From NCBI RefSeq assembly GCF_900143075.1, contig NZ_FRCY01000017.1:1-64000 (forward strand): a stretch of 64,000 nucleotides of DNA, read 5' to 3'. This DNA comes from Cyclobacterium lianum. GTDB lineage: Bacteria; Bacteroidota; Bacteroidia; Cytophagales; Cyclobacteriaceae. Shown piece after piece: positions 17,968-24,972 of this stretch. The position numbers were made by a program, and so were the translations under genes. Below the pieces are notes generated by a model. The model had not been told where the DNA came from. It saw nothing but the letters and a program-made list of their open reading frames with translations, and made no database searches. Numbering within the stretch: position 1 is the first letter of the stretch; every line of letters begins with the position of its first letter.

Positions 17968-19086
17968 CTATTTTAATTTCATTATGCGTACAACAAATTC
18001 ATCTGCTTTAAGATGATCCAAAACAAAATCAGGCAAGTCCTCAAAATTATCTTCTTCCACATACTCAGGGTCAAAAAAAGAAATAACACTCCCTCTTTCA
18101 AACCCCACAAATTGGCCGGTGAATCCATAAAAATCTGATTTTTGCCCGAGATAAATTTGGTTTTTAAGGGTATCCATTAGAAAGACCCGATAACCTCCCT
18201 GATCGTACATGCTACCCAAATAACCTTTGTCAAAACCAACAAGAAAATTTCTTAAGTACCGGAAATTCTGAATTTCTTCGATATTTTCTTCTAAGTTATA
18301 TTTTAGGTTATTAGGAACATTTAAAACATTAAAGTCAAATAATAATATTTGATTGAGTTTGCCTAATCCATCAAATATGTATACATTGTTATCAATGGGT
18401 TTATTATAATATACATTTGTTCCGGAAAATCCAAATTGATAATCCATCCAGATAGATTCTACAAGTTCCTCATCAAATCTCAAATATGGTTTCATATTAC
18501 CTAGTCTCAAATCAGTTTTTAGTATTTTTCTTCCTTCAAAATCACCCCTGTTCCAAGATGACAGTCCGAACAAAAGAAATCCATCGGTGGTTATTTTCAC
18601 CACATCTGCCTCGAAAGGTAATTCTTCTACCTTTTGCAGCTCAAACATTGAATCGAATATAAATAGTCGGTCTTTGTCCCTAAATCCATCCAGAATATAA
18701 ACCGCACCACTTTCGTCAACGTCAAAATCCGAAATAGCCATCAACTCATCAGGTCCATTGCCAAAAACTCCGATATTTTGTAGATGGTCCCCTTTTTTAT
18801 CAAAAACACTGAGTATTTTTTTCGATTTATCAATAATGAAAAATTTATTTTGTTTAAACTGGATTTTATCTATGAATGAAAAATTATCTTTTGTATAATC
18901 TCTCTTTAATAAAATGTATTCGGTTTCTAAAATATATTCCTTTGGAAGAAACTCTGTTTGTTGAATTTCAAAAGAAGAAAAGGAAATAGATTTTGTAGTA
19001 CCATCAAATGCGGTACCATTTTCATCGGAACAACCAAATGATATAATTAATAAGCAAATAATAGTAAATAATTTCATGAAATTCAT
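17968..19086 (-). CDS. Six-bladed beta-propeller lipoprotein (BF3164/TolB-like), unit C
   Basis: A 372-residue lipoprotein with an SPII signal (lipobox IISFGC near residue 19). Blades are recognisable as repeated segments such as KKILSVFDKKGDHLQNIGVF, GNGPDELMAISDFDVDESG and AVYILDGFRDKDRLFIFDS, typical of TolB-like 6-bladed propellers of Bacteroidota. It lacks the C-terminal PsbP-like extension of the 12152 gene. It is AT-rich with many AAT/ATA/TTA codons compared with the housekeeping genes, a hint of transfer. It lies 63 bp after peptide C with a strong hairpin between. Function unknown. Confidence 0.82.
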   Translation of the reverse strand: MNFMKLFTIICLLIISFGCSDENGTAFDGTTKSISFSSFEIQQTEFLPKEYILETEYILLKRDYTKDNFSFIDKIQFKQNKFFIIDKSKKILSVFDKKGDHLQNIGVFGNGPDELMAISDFDVDESGAVYILDGFRDKDRLFIFDSMFELQKVEELPFEADVVKITTDGFLLFGLSSWNRGDFEGRKILKTDLRLGNMKPYLRFDEELVESIWMDYQFGFSGTNVYYNKPIDNNVYIFDGLGKLNQILLFDFNVLNVPNNLKYNLEENIEEIQNFRYLRNFLVGFDKGYLGSMYDQGGYRVFLMDTLKNQIYLGQKSDFYGFTGQFVGFERGSVISFFDPEYVEEDNFEDLPDFVLDHLKADEFVVRIMKLK

Positions 19087-19108
19087 AAATACTTTATTTA
19101 AAAGTTAA

Positions 19109-19139
19109 AAGGCCTAAAATTGATATAATTTTAGGCCTT
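19109..19139 (-). terminator. Perfect 13-bp terminator-like hairpin between peptide C and its propeller
   Basis: AAGGCCTAAAATT (19109-19121) is followed by a 5-base loop and its exact complement (19127-19139). On the minus strand TTAACTTTT follows. It begins 11 bp after the peptide stop codon and ends 22 bp before the propeller start codon. Confidence 0.8.
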
Positions 19140-19149
19140 CACAACATTT

Positions 19150-19389
19150 TTAATCCTGGCATCCAGAAGTGTCTTTACAATTAATAGTATTAAGAGATAG
19201 ACACATAAAAGTCGCTTCATGCTTAGGACCTCCACAAGGTGTCCCTGAACTAGCATATGCAACAATTTCTTCCTTTTCTTGAGCGTTCTCATCTTCAGAT
19301 ACCCCAAACTGCCAGCCGGCCAGCAGCATAAATGCTGCAGCCCCAAAGACTGCCATTCCTTTTTTTGAATTGTTAACCCATTTCTTCAT
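19150..19389 (-). CDS. Small exported Cys-rich peptide, copy C (NVEALA-like)
   Basis: A 79-residue paralogue, the most diverged leader of the four: MKKWVNNSKKGMAVFGAA, then AFMLLAGWQFGVS, then an acidic stretch EDENAQEKEEIVAYASSG replacing TEAEFSEREVALEKAIAGSG. The tail has four Cys (TPCGGPKH, FMCLSL, NCKD, GCQD). The start ATG 19389 immediately follows the conserved upstream element. Its propeller gene lies directly downstream. The YASSG site suggests cleavage after Ala, but whether signal peptidase I or another protease acts is unknown. Confidence 0.8.
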   Translation of the reverse strand: MKKWVNNSKKGMAVFGAAAFMLLAGWQFGVSEDENAQEKEEIVAYASSGTPCGGPKHEATFMCLSLNTINCKDTSGCQD

Positions 19390-19527
19390 GTTTTTTTTGG
19401 TTTAATGTAAAACATTGATTGAATGGCACTTAAATTGATAAAAAAAACGACACCTGCAACTATTCTTTTAAAAAAATATAAAATAAATTACAAATAATCT
19501 GTTTTAAAGCGCATACGGGGGATTTAG
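19390..19527 (-). promoter_or_regulatory. Conserved upstream element, copy C
   Basis: 138 bp almost identical to copy B: AAAACATTGATTGAATGGCA near the start codon, a run of eight A (19440-19447), GCAACTAT (19456-19463), and the distal CTGTTTTAAAGCGCATACGG followed by GGGATTTAG. It is kept even though the peptide downstream has diverged, which argues for a selected regulatory role. Confidence 0.75.
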
Positions 19528-19674
19528 GTTTCAGCATAGGAAATCATAAGAGTTAACCATTTACCCTGACAGTTGAATTGGCTTTCCTATTGGAAAATTG
19601 CTTCAAAATACCCCTCATCCAAACAGCTTACTTGTTTGGCTTAAATTTAAGGGAAAACAAAGCCGCATTTACTA

Positions 19675-20760
19675 CTAATCAGTGTATTCAAATATCACCA
19701 CATTCGGATCCTCATCGGATGAAATACCAAAAAAACGCTTGTTTTTCTCGTCCACTGCCAGGGAAATCAGCGAATAGTCCAGGGTATAGGTTTCTACCAA
19801 ATTACCATCGTAATCAAACACATAGATTTCTCTGGCCGTTTCACCTTCCTGAAAGTAAGCATCCATGGACTTCCCAAAATACAAGGCATAGATATATTTT
19901 TCTCCTGCCACAACATCCTTATAAAAATGTGATCTGCCCATATCCGTGAATTGCGCCATGGGATAACCTGCGGAATAATCTACCTCAAATTCCGGGATAT
20001 TATGTTCAGGCCCGTTAACAGAAGTGATCTTTCCGCTGGGTAAGTCCAGAATTTCAATGTAATCCCTTAAAAGCCCTACCTGCACGTACTTTCTATGGTC
20101 TGGGCTTATGGAGGTTTTTCCTTGGTGGACAGCACTTACCACATTGGGGGGAGGGGAGCGGTCTTCCAGCATTTGGCTCCATTTACCATAAGCGGAAAGC
20201 TGATTTCCAAGTGTATCATAAATCACAAATTGATCGTCCCCATCTGCCAATTGACATATAAGCGTACTGTCCGAATTCCAAAGCATATCCACTGCCAGGA
20301 ACATGTTCTCTGGCTGACGAAAAGCCTTTTGGTACAATTTACCAGGCGAATTCAGGTCAAATAAGGCCATCAATTTTTGGGTATGGTTGTAAACCCAACA
20401 TTCGTTGACCGATTTCCCTCGCTGTAATTGATAGGCAGCAACAATTTCCCCTGGACCAAAACCGTCTTTACCCGTTGTATTAATCAGCCTTACGCTATCT
20501 GGATCGACCACATGCAGGTGGTAGTCCAGAACCTTGCGCTCTCCCACCACCAGGTATTTCCCTGTCCATAAAATTGATTTGGGATTTAACAAGGATGTTA
20601 TATTGAGTTTCTTACCTATTAGTGAATCCGGTATGGAAACATCTTCAGGTTTAAAAGTGCGAATGATGTAGTCTTTATCTTCAGATTCACTGGGTGCTTT
20701 ACCACATGATAAGAGAAATCCAAAAACCAGGAGTATCAAAAACGTTTGTGGGGTGTACAT
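19675..20760 (-). CDS. Six-bladed beta-propeller lipoprotein (BF3164/TolB-like), unit D
   Basis: A 361-residue lipoprotein with an SPII signal (lipobox FLLSCGK, Cys 19). Propeller blades include SLIGKKLNITSLLNPKSILW, TTGKDGFGPGEIVAAYQL and EIYVFDYDGNLVETYTLDYS. It ends GISSDEDPNVVIFEYTD. A decayed close paralogue lies at 23147-23470. It lies downstream of peptide D on the same strand with a hairpin in between. Likely anchored in the outer or inner membrane facing the periplasm or surface; ligand unknown. Codon use is closer to the housekeeping genes than that of the unit C propeller. Confidence 0.83.
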   Translation of the reverse strand: MYTPQTFLILLVFGFLLSCGKAPSESEDKDYIIRTFKPEDVSIPDSLIGKKLNITSLLNPKSILWTGKYLVVGERKVLDYHLHVVDPDSVRLINTTGKDGFGPGEIVAAYQLQRGKSVNECWVYNHTQKLMALFDLNSPGKLYQKAFRQPENMFLAVDMLWNSDSTLICQLADGDDQFVIYDTLGNQLSAYGKWSQMLEDRSPPPNVVSAVHQGKTSISPDHRKYVQVGLLRDYIEILDLPSGKITSVNGPEHNIPEFEVDYSAGYPMAQFTDMGRSHFYKDVVAGEKYIYALYFGKSMDAYFQEGETAREIYVFDYDGNLVETYTLDYSLISLAVDEKNKRFFGISSDEDPNVVIFEYTD

Positions 20761-20794
20761 AGGTATATAGCGATAAAAAGGTTTGTACCTTATA

Positions 20795-20826
20795 ATGAGG
20801 AAAGATTAAATGTTACCTCTCCTCAT
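20795..20826 (-). terminator. Hairpin between peptide D and its propeller
   Basis: ATGAGGA (20795-20801) pairs with TCCTCAT (20820-20826) around an 18-base loop. It is weaker than the hairpins in units B and C, and the T-run lies on the plus-strand side, so it may act mainly in the other direction. Its position matches the other units. Confidence 0.5.
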
Positions 20827-20836
20827 TTTTTTAATT

Positions 20837-21100
20837 TTAAGGGCAATCGGAATAACCACCATACCAATAGGAATCAGCAAATTTCAGACCTATCGGGTGA
20901 TTACAAGACTCATCCTCAAACTGACAACAAAGTCCTCCATATCCTCCACTCCCCGCAATCGCCTTCTCCAAAGCCACTTCCCTTTCCGAAAACTCGGCTT
21001 CCGTACCACTAACCCCAAACTGCCAGCCAGCTACCAGCATAACCGCTACAGCCCCAAAGGCTGCCATTAATTTTCTTGAATTTTTAAGCCATGTTTTCAT
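20837..21100 (-). CDS. Small exported Cys-rich peptide, copy D (NVEALA-like)
   Basis: An 87-residue paralogue. The leader MKTWLKNSRKLMAAFG plus VAVMLVAGWQFGVSGTE is identical to copy B, then EFSEREVALEKAIAGSGG. The tail GLCCQFEDESCNH...YSDCP has four Cys and many aromatics and is unrelated to the other tails. The start ATG at 21100 is set by alignment with B; an upstream extension lies in the conserved upstream element. A hairpin and the unit D propeller follow. Export by the hydrophobic segment is likely; processing after GSGG is a guess. Confidence 0.8.
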   Translation of the reverse strand: MKTWLKNSRKLMAAFGAVAVMLVAGWQFGVSGTEAEFSEREVALEKAIAGSGGYGGLCCQFEDESCNHPIGLKFADSYWYGGYSDCP

Positions 21101-21241
21101 GTTTTTTGATTTAAAGTAAAACATTGATTGAATGGCACTTAAATTGATAAAAAAAAAAAATTGATAGTTGCAACTATTCTTTTAAAAAAATACTGAAAAA
21201 ATTGCAACTCATCTGTTTTAAAGCGCATAAGGGGGATTTAG
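21101..21241 (-). promoter_or_regulatory. Conserved upstream element, copy D
   Basis: 141 bp. It contains AAAACATTGATTGAATGGCA, the longest A-run of the four copies (twelve A, 21149-21160), the perfect palindrome ATAGTTGCAACTAT (21164-21177) and the distal CTGTTTTAAAGCGCATAAGG followed by GGGATTTAG. The palindrome makes a dimeric regulator site plausible. Confidence 0.75.
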
Positions 21242-21317
21242 GTACCAAACTTTCAAGGTTGGAAATGGTCAGTTAGTTGGCTTATCCGTCTTTGTTGAAT
21301 AATTTTAATCAATTCGG

Positions 21318-22268
21318 TTATAGTCCTATTTGTCTGGCTTTTTTATCAATCATTACTCGATAGGCTTCCTTCAGTTCATCCGGAAGAAAGCTTTTTTCCA
21401 CAAACCCATGCCATTCAGGTATCGTCTTTTTGAAACGCTCGAATATATTATCGAATGCTTTATAATCGATTTCAAACCTTCTCATAGCTGCTTCAAAATC
21501 CCTTCGTGTCAGTTTCCTTTTTTTTCCGTTAAGGGTGAGTGCCAATTCTTCGCTATCTCCTTCAACCACCAATTGGGCAGCTACCATGTCATAAGCGGGA
21601 CTCAGGTTGTATCCCCTCTTCGGATCTTTAAACAAGGAGAAGTTTTTCAGATGCATGTCATTGTTACCGGTTAGGAAGCAAAATACAACCTGCTCAAAGA
21701 AGCTGATGATGTCAAATCCGGGATTGGTCGAAAAGTGAACCAGTGCTTTTCCAATCTGTTCATAGGAACCCCGATACTTCGATTCTGTTAACCGTTCGGT
21801 CAGTTGGCACATGTCTTCCATGTGGAATTTTTGCTTTCCTTTTCTATCTATTCGTTTGGTGATATAAGCAAGTTCACCTGACTTTAACTGAATCAGTGAA
21901 TGCGGAACAGTCCTTATTCCGGCTATGGCTGCCAGGTGCATCGTCAGGTCTTCCAGCTCGGGCAAACTTGGATAATGTTCACTCGGCGGTTTCAATATGT
22001 ATCCGCCCCAAACACCCATAATCGTCAGTTTTTGAGGCGTATGTTTTTCAGTCATGGTTTCCAGCCCTAAAGAAAGCTTTGCCTGTACGCCGGTTACGGA
22101 CGACTGGCGCTGTATGACCTTTTCAGCCAGTTCGAGCATCTGATCATTGGTATATTCCAATAGGGGAGGAACGGGCTTACCGAATAGTTTCTTGCTGCAT
22201 TTTGAGTGAAAATCCATTTCGCCTCCATCCAGTTCCTTGTAACAATATAGACAGCAATTTTTACTCAT
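21318..22268 (-). CDS. HipT-like serine/threonine kinase toxin (HipA C-terminal domain)
   Basis: A 316-residue kinase domain of the HipA family lacking the N-terminal subdomain. Seen in sequence: an N-terminal Cys cluster (CLYCYKELDGGEMDFHSKC, residues 5-23), the Ser-rich ATP/autophosphorylation loop SSVTGVQAKLSLG (about residue 56), the ATP lysine segment GGYILKPP, the catalytic loop GNNDMHLKNFSL (about residue 205) and the metal-binding LSPAYDMVAAQ. All kinase residues look intact. Family members phosphorylate tRNA synthetases such as GltX or TrpS; the target here is unknown. ATG 22268 overlaps the HipS-like stop by 8 bp. Confidence 0.9.
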   Translation of the reverse strand: MSKNCCLYCYKELDGGEMDFHSKCSKKLFGKPVPPLLEYTNDQMLELAEKVIQRQSSVTGVQAKLSLGLETMTEKHTPQKLTIMGVWGGYILKPPSEHYPSLPELEDLTMHLAAIAGIRTVPHSLIQLKSGELAYITKRIDRKGKQKFHMEDMCQLTERLTESKYRGSYEQIGKALVHFSTNPGFDIISFFEQVVFCFLTGNNDMHLKNFSLFKDPKRGYNLSPAYDMVAAQLVVEGDSEELALTLNGKKRKLTRRDFEAAMRRFEIDYKAFDNIFERFKKTIPEWHGFVEKSFLPDELKEAYRVMIDKKARQIGL

Positions 22269-22596
22269 CTTCTTTTTCCTCTTCCATTGGTTCAATGCTC
22301 ACTGCACCAATGCAATCGTGACATGTTTTAAGTAACAAACCCATCCGATCACGTGCACTTAGTTTCCAGTTTTTTTCAGCAATATCCAATAACCAACCCT
22401 CCGGTATCAGACCGTCAAAAAACGGAAAGAGCACTTTATCCTGAAATGGTTTTTCCTGTAACGGAAGTGTCAAACTTACCGGCTCTGCATTATCTCTTTT
22501 CAAGTAAACATCCCTGTATTGAAAATGATATCCTTCCTCATCTTCTTTCAGAATTCCTGCCCAATCTGTGTGCATATACACTTTAGCCTTTCTCAT
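22261..22596 (-). CDS. HipS-like protein (HipA N-terminal subdomain 1)
   Basis: A 111-residue protein matching the couple_hipA/HipA N-subdomain 1: AGILKEDEEGYHFQYRDVYL, then LTLPLQEKPFQDKVLFPFFD and GLIPEGWLLD. In classical HipA this is fused to the kinase; here it is a separate gene between antitoxin and kinase. In the HipBST system of enteropathogenic E. coli the equivalent HipS is the antitoxin, so it may neutralise HipT here. Ends with the acidic run EEEKEDE. It overlaps the HipB-like gene by 14 bp and the kinase gene by 8 bp. Confidence 0.88.
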   Translation of the reverse strand: MRKAKVYMHTDWAGILKEDEEGYHFQYRDVYLKRDNAEPVSLTLPLQEKPFQDKVLFPFFDGLIPEGWLLDIAEKNWKLSARDRMGLLLKTCHDCIGAVSIEPMEEEKEDE

Positions 22597-22831
22597 GGAT
22601 CAGTTTATTGCGATCAATTGGCACTGGGCCGAGTTCATAACCAAACAAAACCAAAACCTGGTTGACCTTATCCTTTTGCAGGGATGGTTTATCACGTTCT
22701 AATTCACGTACAAAACGTAAACCTACGCCAGCTTTATCTGCAAGCTCTTGCTGGGTAAGCCCTAGTTCCTTTCTCTTGGCTTTTACAAAACTGCTTAAGG
22801 GTAATCCAGGATAGTTATTTCCGGTATTCAT
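22583..22831 (-). CDS. HipB-like XRE-family helix-turn-helix antitoxin/repressor
   Basis: An 82-residue DNA-binding protein. HTH_3/XRE fold: LSSFVKAKRKELGLTQQELA, then DKAGVGLRFVRELERDKPSL, then a short C-terminal tail. The start is ATG 22831 (MNTGNNYPG): the longer in-frame extension to 22948 would translate through two operator palindromes and is rejected. It is expected to repress its own operon by binding the four upstream inverted repeats, with the HipS/HipT-like proteins possibly as co-repressors. First gene of the three-gene operon. Confidence 0.92.
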   Translation of the reverse strand: MNTGNNYPGLPLSSFVKAKRKELGLTQQELADKAGVGLRFVRELERDKPSLQKDKVNQVLVLFGYELGPVPIDRNKLIHEKG

Positions 22832-22841
22832 AAGTATAGTA

Positions 22842-22980
22842 TTAACCCGTTCGGGTACAAATATACACATTTCAAATGAAATATACCCCATCGGGTATAA
22901 ATTAGTGAATTTAAACAGATATTGTACCCTTTTGGGTATAGCTTTCATTTCTAGCTACGGATTATACCTGTATGGGTATA
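22842..22980. promoter_or_regulatory. Four HipB-type operators and promoter of the hip operon
   Basis: Four 18-bp inverted repeats of form TRTACCC-N4-GGGTAYA occur at 22842-22859, 22882-22899, 22923-22940 and 22963-22980. Spacing is 40, 41 and 40 bp, about four helical turns, so all lie on one DNA face. On the minus strand TATATTTG (complement of 22858-22865) fits the -7 element TAnnTTTG and touches the first operator, placing the likely transcription start inside it. Known enteric HipB operators are of the type TATCC-N8-GGATA, similar in design but different in sequence. Confidence 0.85.
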
Positions 22981-23146
22981 TTTCATAAGAGAACAGGATC
23001 TGCTTCTTAAGCTTAATTTACGTAAATTGAACTGCTAAAATTGGCTTGTCACAAGCAGACAATGTAAGTACTGCAATAAGAATGTTAGTAAATTTATTTT
23101 TCACATGATGTTAATTTAGAACATCATAAGGTTTTGACTAAATCTC

Positions 23147-23470
23147 CTAATAATCAAAAATCACCACATGCGGATCCTCATCGGATGAAATACCAAAAAC
23201 TCAGCTGTTCTCCTAACACATATTTTTTAAGCGCAGGATTAACGGAACTACGCCCATGATGAACAGATTTGATGACATTGGGCGACAGGGAAGGATCGTC
23301 CATCAATTGACTCCAGGTACCAAAAGTGTAAAGCTGACTTCCAAATGTATCGTAAATCACATATTTATGAATAATATGGTTTTTTTCTTGAGTTTCACTT
23401 GGTCCTTTACCACAAGAAAAGAGAAAACCAAAAACCAGGGGTATCAAAATCCGGTATGAACCCTGCACAG
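23147..23470 (-). pseudogene. Internally deleted remnant of a propeller lipoprotein (paralogue of the 19675 gene)
   Basis: Three blocks align with the intact unit D propeller. The signal and lipobox (LIPLVFGFLFSCGKGPSETQ) match residues 8-27 of the intact protein. HKYVIYDTFGSQLYTFGTWS onward to KKYVLGEQ matches residues ~178-226. After a second deletion with frame change, GISSDEDPHVVIFDY plus TAG matches the last residues. So about 145 and 115 codons are missing. High residual similarity points to recent decay. An apparent open frame continues upstream to 23513 but the added part is not homologous. Not expected to make a functional propeller. Confidence 0.85.
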
Positions 23471-23546
23471 AAAAAAAAATGAGTCGAGAAAAAATTGGTT
23501 TATCTCTACTCATTTAAAATTTAGCATATTAAAAGCAGTCAGAAAA

Positions 23547-23577
23547 ACCACCTTGATCCAATAGGTGGCAAGGTGGT
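23547..23577 (-). terminator. Terminator-like hairpin upstream of the propeller remnant
   Basis: ACCACCTTG (23547-23555) and its exact complement CAAGGTGGT (23569-23577). On the minus strand the stem is followed by TTTTT. Its place just before the propeller remnant matches the hairpins in units B to D; it could also serve the wecB transcript. Confidence 0.6.
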
Positions 23578-23615
23578 ACTAAGTTTGTAGCTTCCAATAT
23601 TTCCTATTCCAATTG

Positions 23616-23663
23616 AAATCTCAGTACCAGTCTGGAAAGCTTTCTGGAATAGTATTGAGATTT
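23616..23663. repeat. 48-bp imperfect palindrome
   Basis: Left arm 23616-23639 and right arm 23640-23663 are complementary over 24 positions except for two mismatches and a few G-T pairs. The centre is GAAAGCTTTC, with AAATCTCA and TGAGATTT at the ends. It lies in the 273-bp gap between the propeller remnant and wecB, which otherwise contains no gene. Confidence 0.6.
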
Positions 23664-23786
23664 ATTTAGTAAAAAACTGAGTTACTTTCCAGTCCCTTTT
23701 ATCATTTCAGCACCTGAATGACGGGTATGACCCCAGCCACATGTTCCTGTTGTTTCAAGCCTTTGAATACAGATTGAGCGGGATAA

Positions 23787-24884
23787 TCAACCTAATTTAT
23801 CTAAAAGAATTTCAACAATCCTTCCTGCGGTATTGCCATCCCATAAATGAGGAACTTTACCGGTTTTCCAGCTTCCGGAAAACAGTTTTTCCATGGCGGC
23901 TGGAATGGCTTTGGGATCGGTTCCGATCAGCTCATTCGTACCCTCTGTAATGGTTTCTGGTCTCTCGGTATTGTCCCGGAGAGTCATGCATGGAATGCCC
24001 ATTACGGTAGTTTCTTCAGTAATTCCCCCTGAATCGGTCACTACTGCTTTGGACCGTTCTACCAGATAATTGAATTCCAGATAACCCAAAGGCTCTATCA
24101 TGTGCAAGCGCTCATGGCTGATGCCTATCTGTTGCAGCATCTTTTTGGTCCGGGGATGTACCGGGAAAATGAGGGGTAGATCCAGGGTATGGTCGACAAT
24201 TTTCTGGATCAATTCCTTCAGTTTCTCCTCCTGATCTACATTGGCCGGCCGGTGTAATGTCATGACGAGGTATTTGCCTTTTTCCAGTCCCAATTCGTTC
24301 CAAACTTCCGGCTGCTGAAACCGGGGACGGTGCTTGAGCAGGGTATCGATCATCGTATTGCCCACGTAAAAGATGCGTTCCTCTCCTACCCCTGAGGCGC
24401 TGAGGTTTCGATTGGCTACTTCGGAGGTAGTGAAAAAATAATTGGTAATGCTGTCGGTCACCATACGGTTTATTTCTTCCGGCATGGACCAGTCTCCTGA
24501 CCGGATGCCTGCCTCCACGTGGGCCACCTTTACATGCAGCTTTTGTGCGGTGATGGAACAAGCCATGGTAGAAGTAACGTCTCCGACCACCAGGCAGAGG
24601 TCAGGTTTTCCTTTTTCCATCAATAATTTTTCGTAGCCGATCATGATAGCAGCTGTCTGTTCGGCCTGTGTACCTCCTCCAGCGCCCAGGTTTTCATCAG
24701 GTTCCGGTATGCCCAGTTGCTCAAAAAAACTACCAGACATGTTTTTGTCGTAATGCTGACCTGTATGGATCAACCTAAAAGATATTGCTTTTCCTTCTCC
24801 GGAGGCCTTTTTAATGGCGTCAATTATCGGAGATATTTTCATAAAATTGGGCCTTGCCCCTGCAATCAAATCTACATGTACCAT
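23787..24884 (-). CDS. wecB: UDP-N-acetylglucosamine 2-epimerase (non-hydrolysing)
   Basis: A 365-residue cytosolic enzyme of normal length that interconverts UDP-GlcNAc and UDP-ManNAc for surface glycans. Family landmarks: IAGARPNFMKISPII at the N-terminus, GDVTSTMACSITAQKL, the substrate loop AHVEAGIRSGDWSMPEEINR (about residue 127) and the C-terminal VTDSGGITEETTVMGIPC followed by LRDNTERPET. It is a single gene with no dehydrogenase (wecC) partner next to it. The nearest glycan genes are the GT-C/flippase-like pair at 15.4-17.9 kb. Confidence 0.95.
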   Translation of the reverse strand: MVHVDLIAGARPNFMKISPIIDAIKKASGEGKAISFRLIHTGQHYDKNMSGSFFEQLGIPEPDENLGAGGGTQAEQTAAIMIGYEKLLMEKGKPDLCLVVGDVTSTMACSITAQKLHVKVAHVEAGIRSGDWSMPEEINRMVTDSITNYFFTTSEVANRNLSASGVGEERIFYVGNTMIDTLLKHRPRFQQPEVWNELGLEKGKYLVMTLHRPANVDQEEKLKELIQKIVDHTLDLPLIFPVHPRTKKMLQQIGISHERLHMIEPLGYLEFNYLVERSKAVVTDSGGITEETTVMGIPCMTLRDNTERPETITEGTNELIGTDPKAIPAAMEKLFSGSWKTGKVPHLWDGNTAGRIVEILLDKLG

Positions 24885-24972
24885 AGGTCAAAAGTTATTA
24901 ATCCGCAAGTTTACCAAATAAATTCGAAAAATTAAGAGAAGTACACGTGAAATATTCCGATGAAAGACCATT

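Noticed and set aside
21318-22596. Frameshifted single hipA gene
   Set aside because: The two parts have their own start codons, an 8-bp overlap and intact domain borders, as in tripartite HipBST-type operons, so a natural split is more likely.
22832-22948. N-terminal extension of the HipB-like protein
   Set aside because: It would translate through operator palindromes; the shorter start fits the family length and leaves the operators non-coding.
23520-23660. Possible peptide remnant upstream of the decayed propeller (frame with QTGTE)
   Set aside because: Similarity to the leader is limited to a few residues, no signal segment or Cys tail, and no upstream element; not annotated as a gene.
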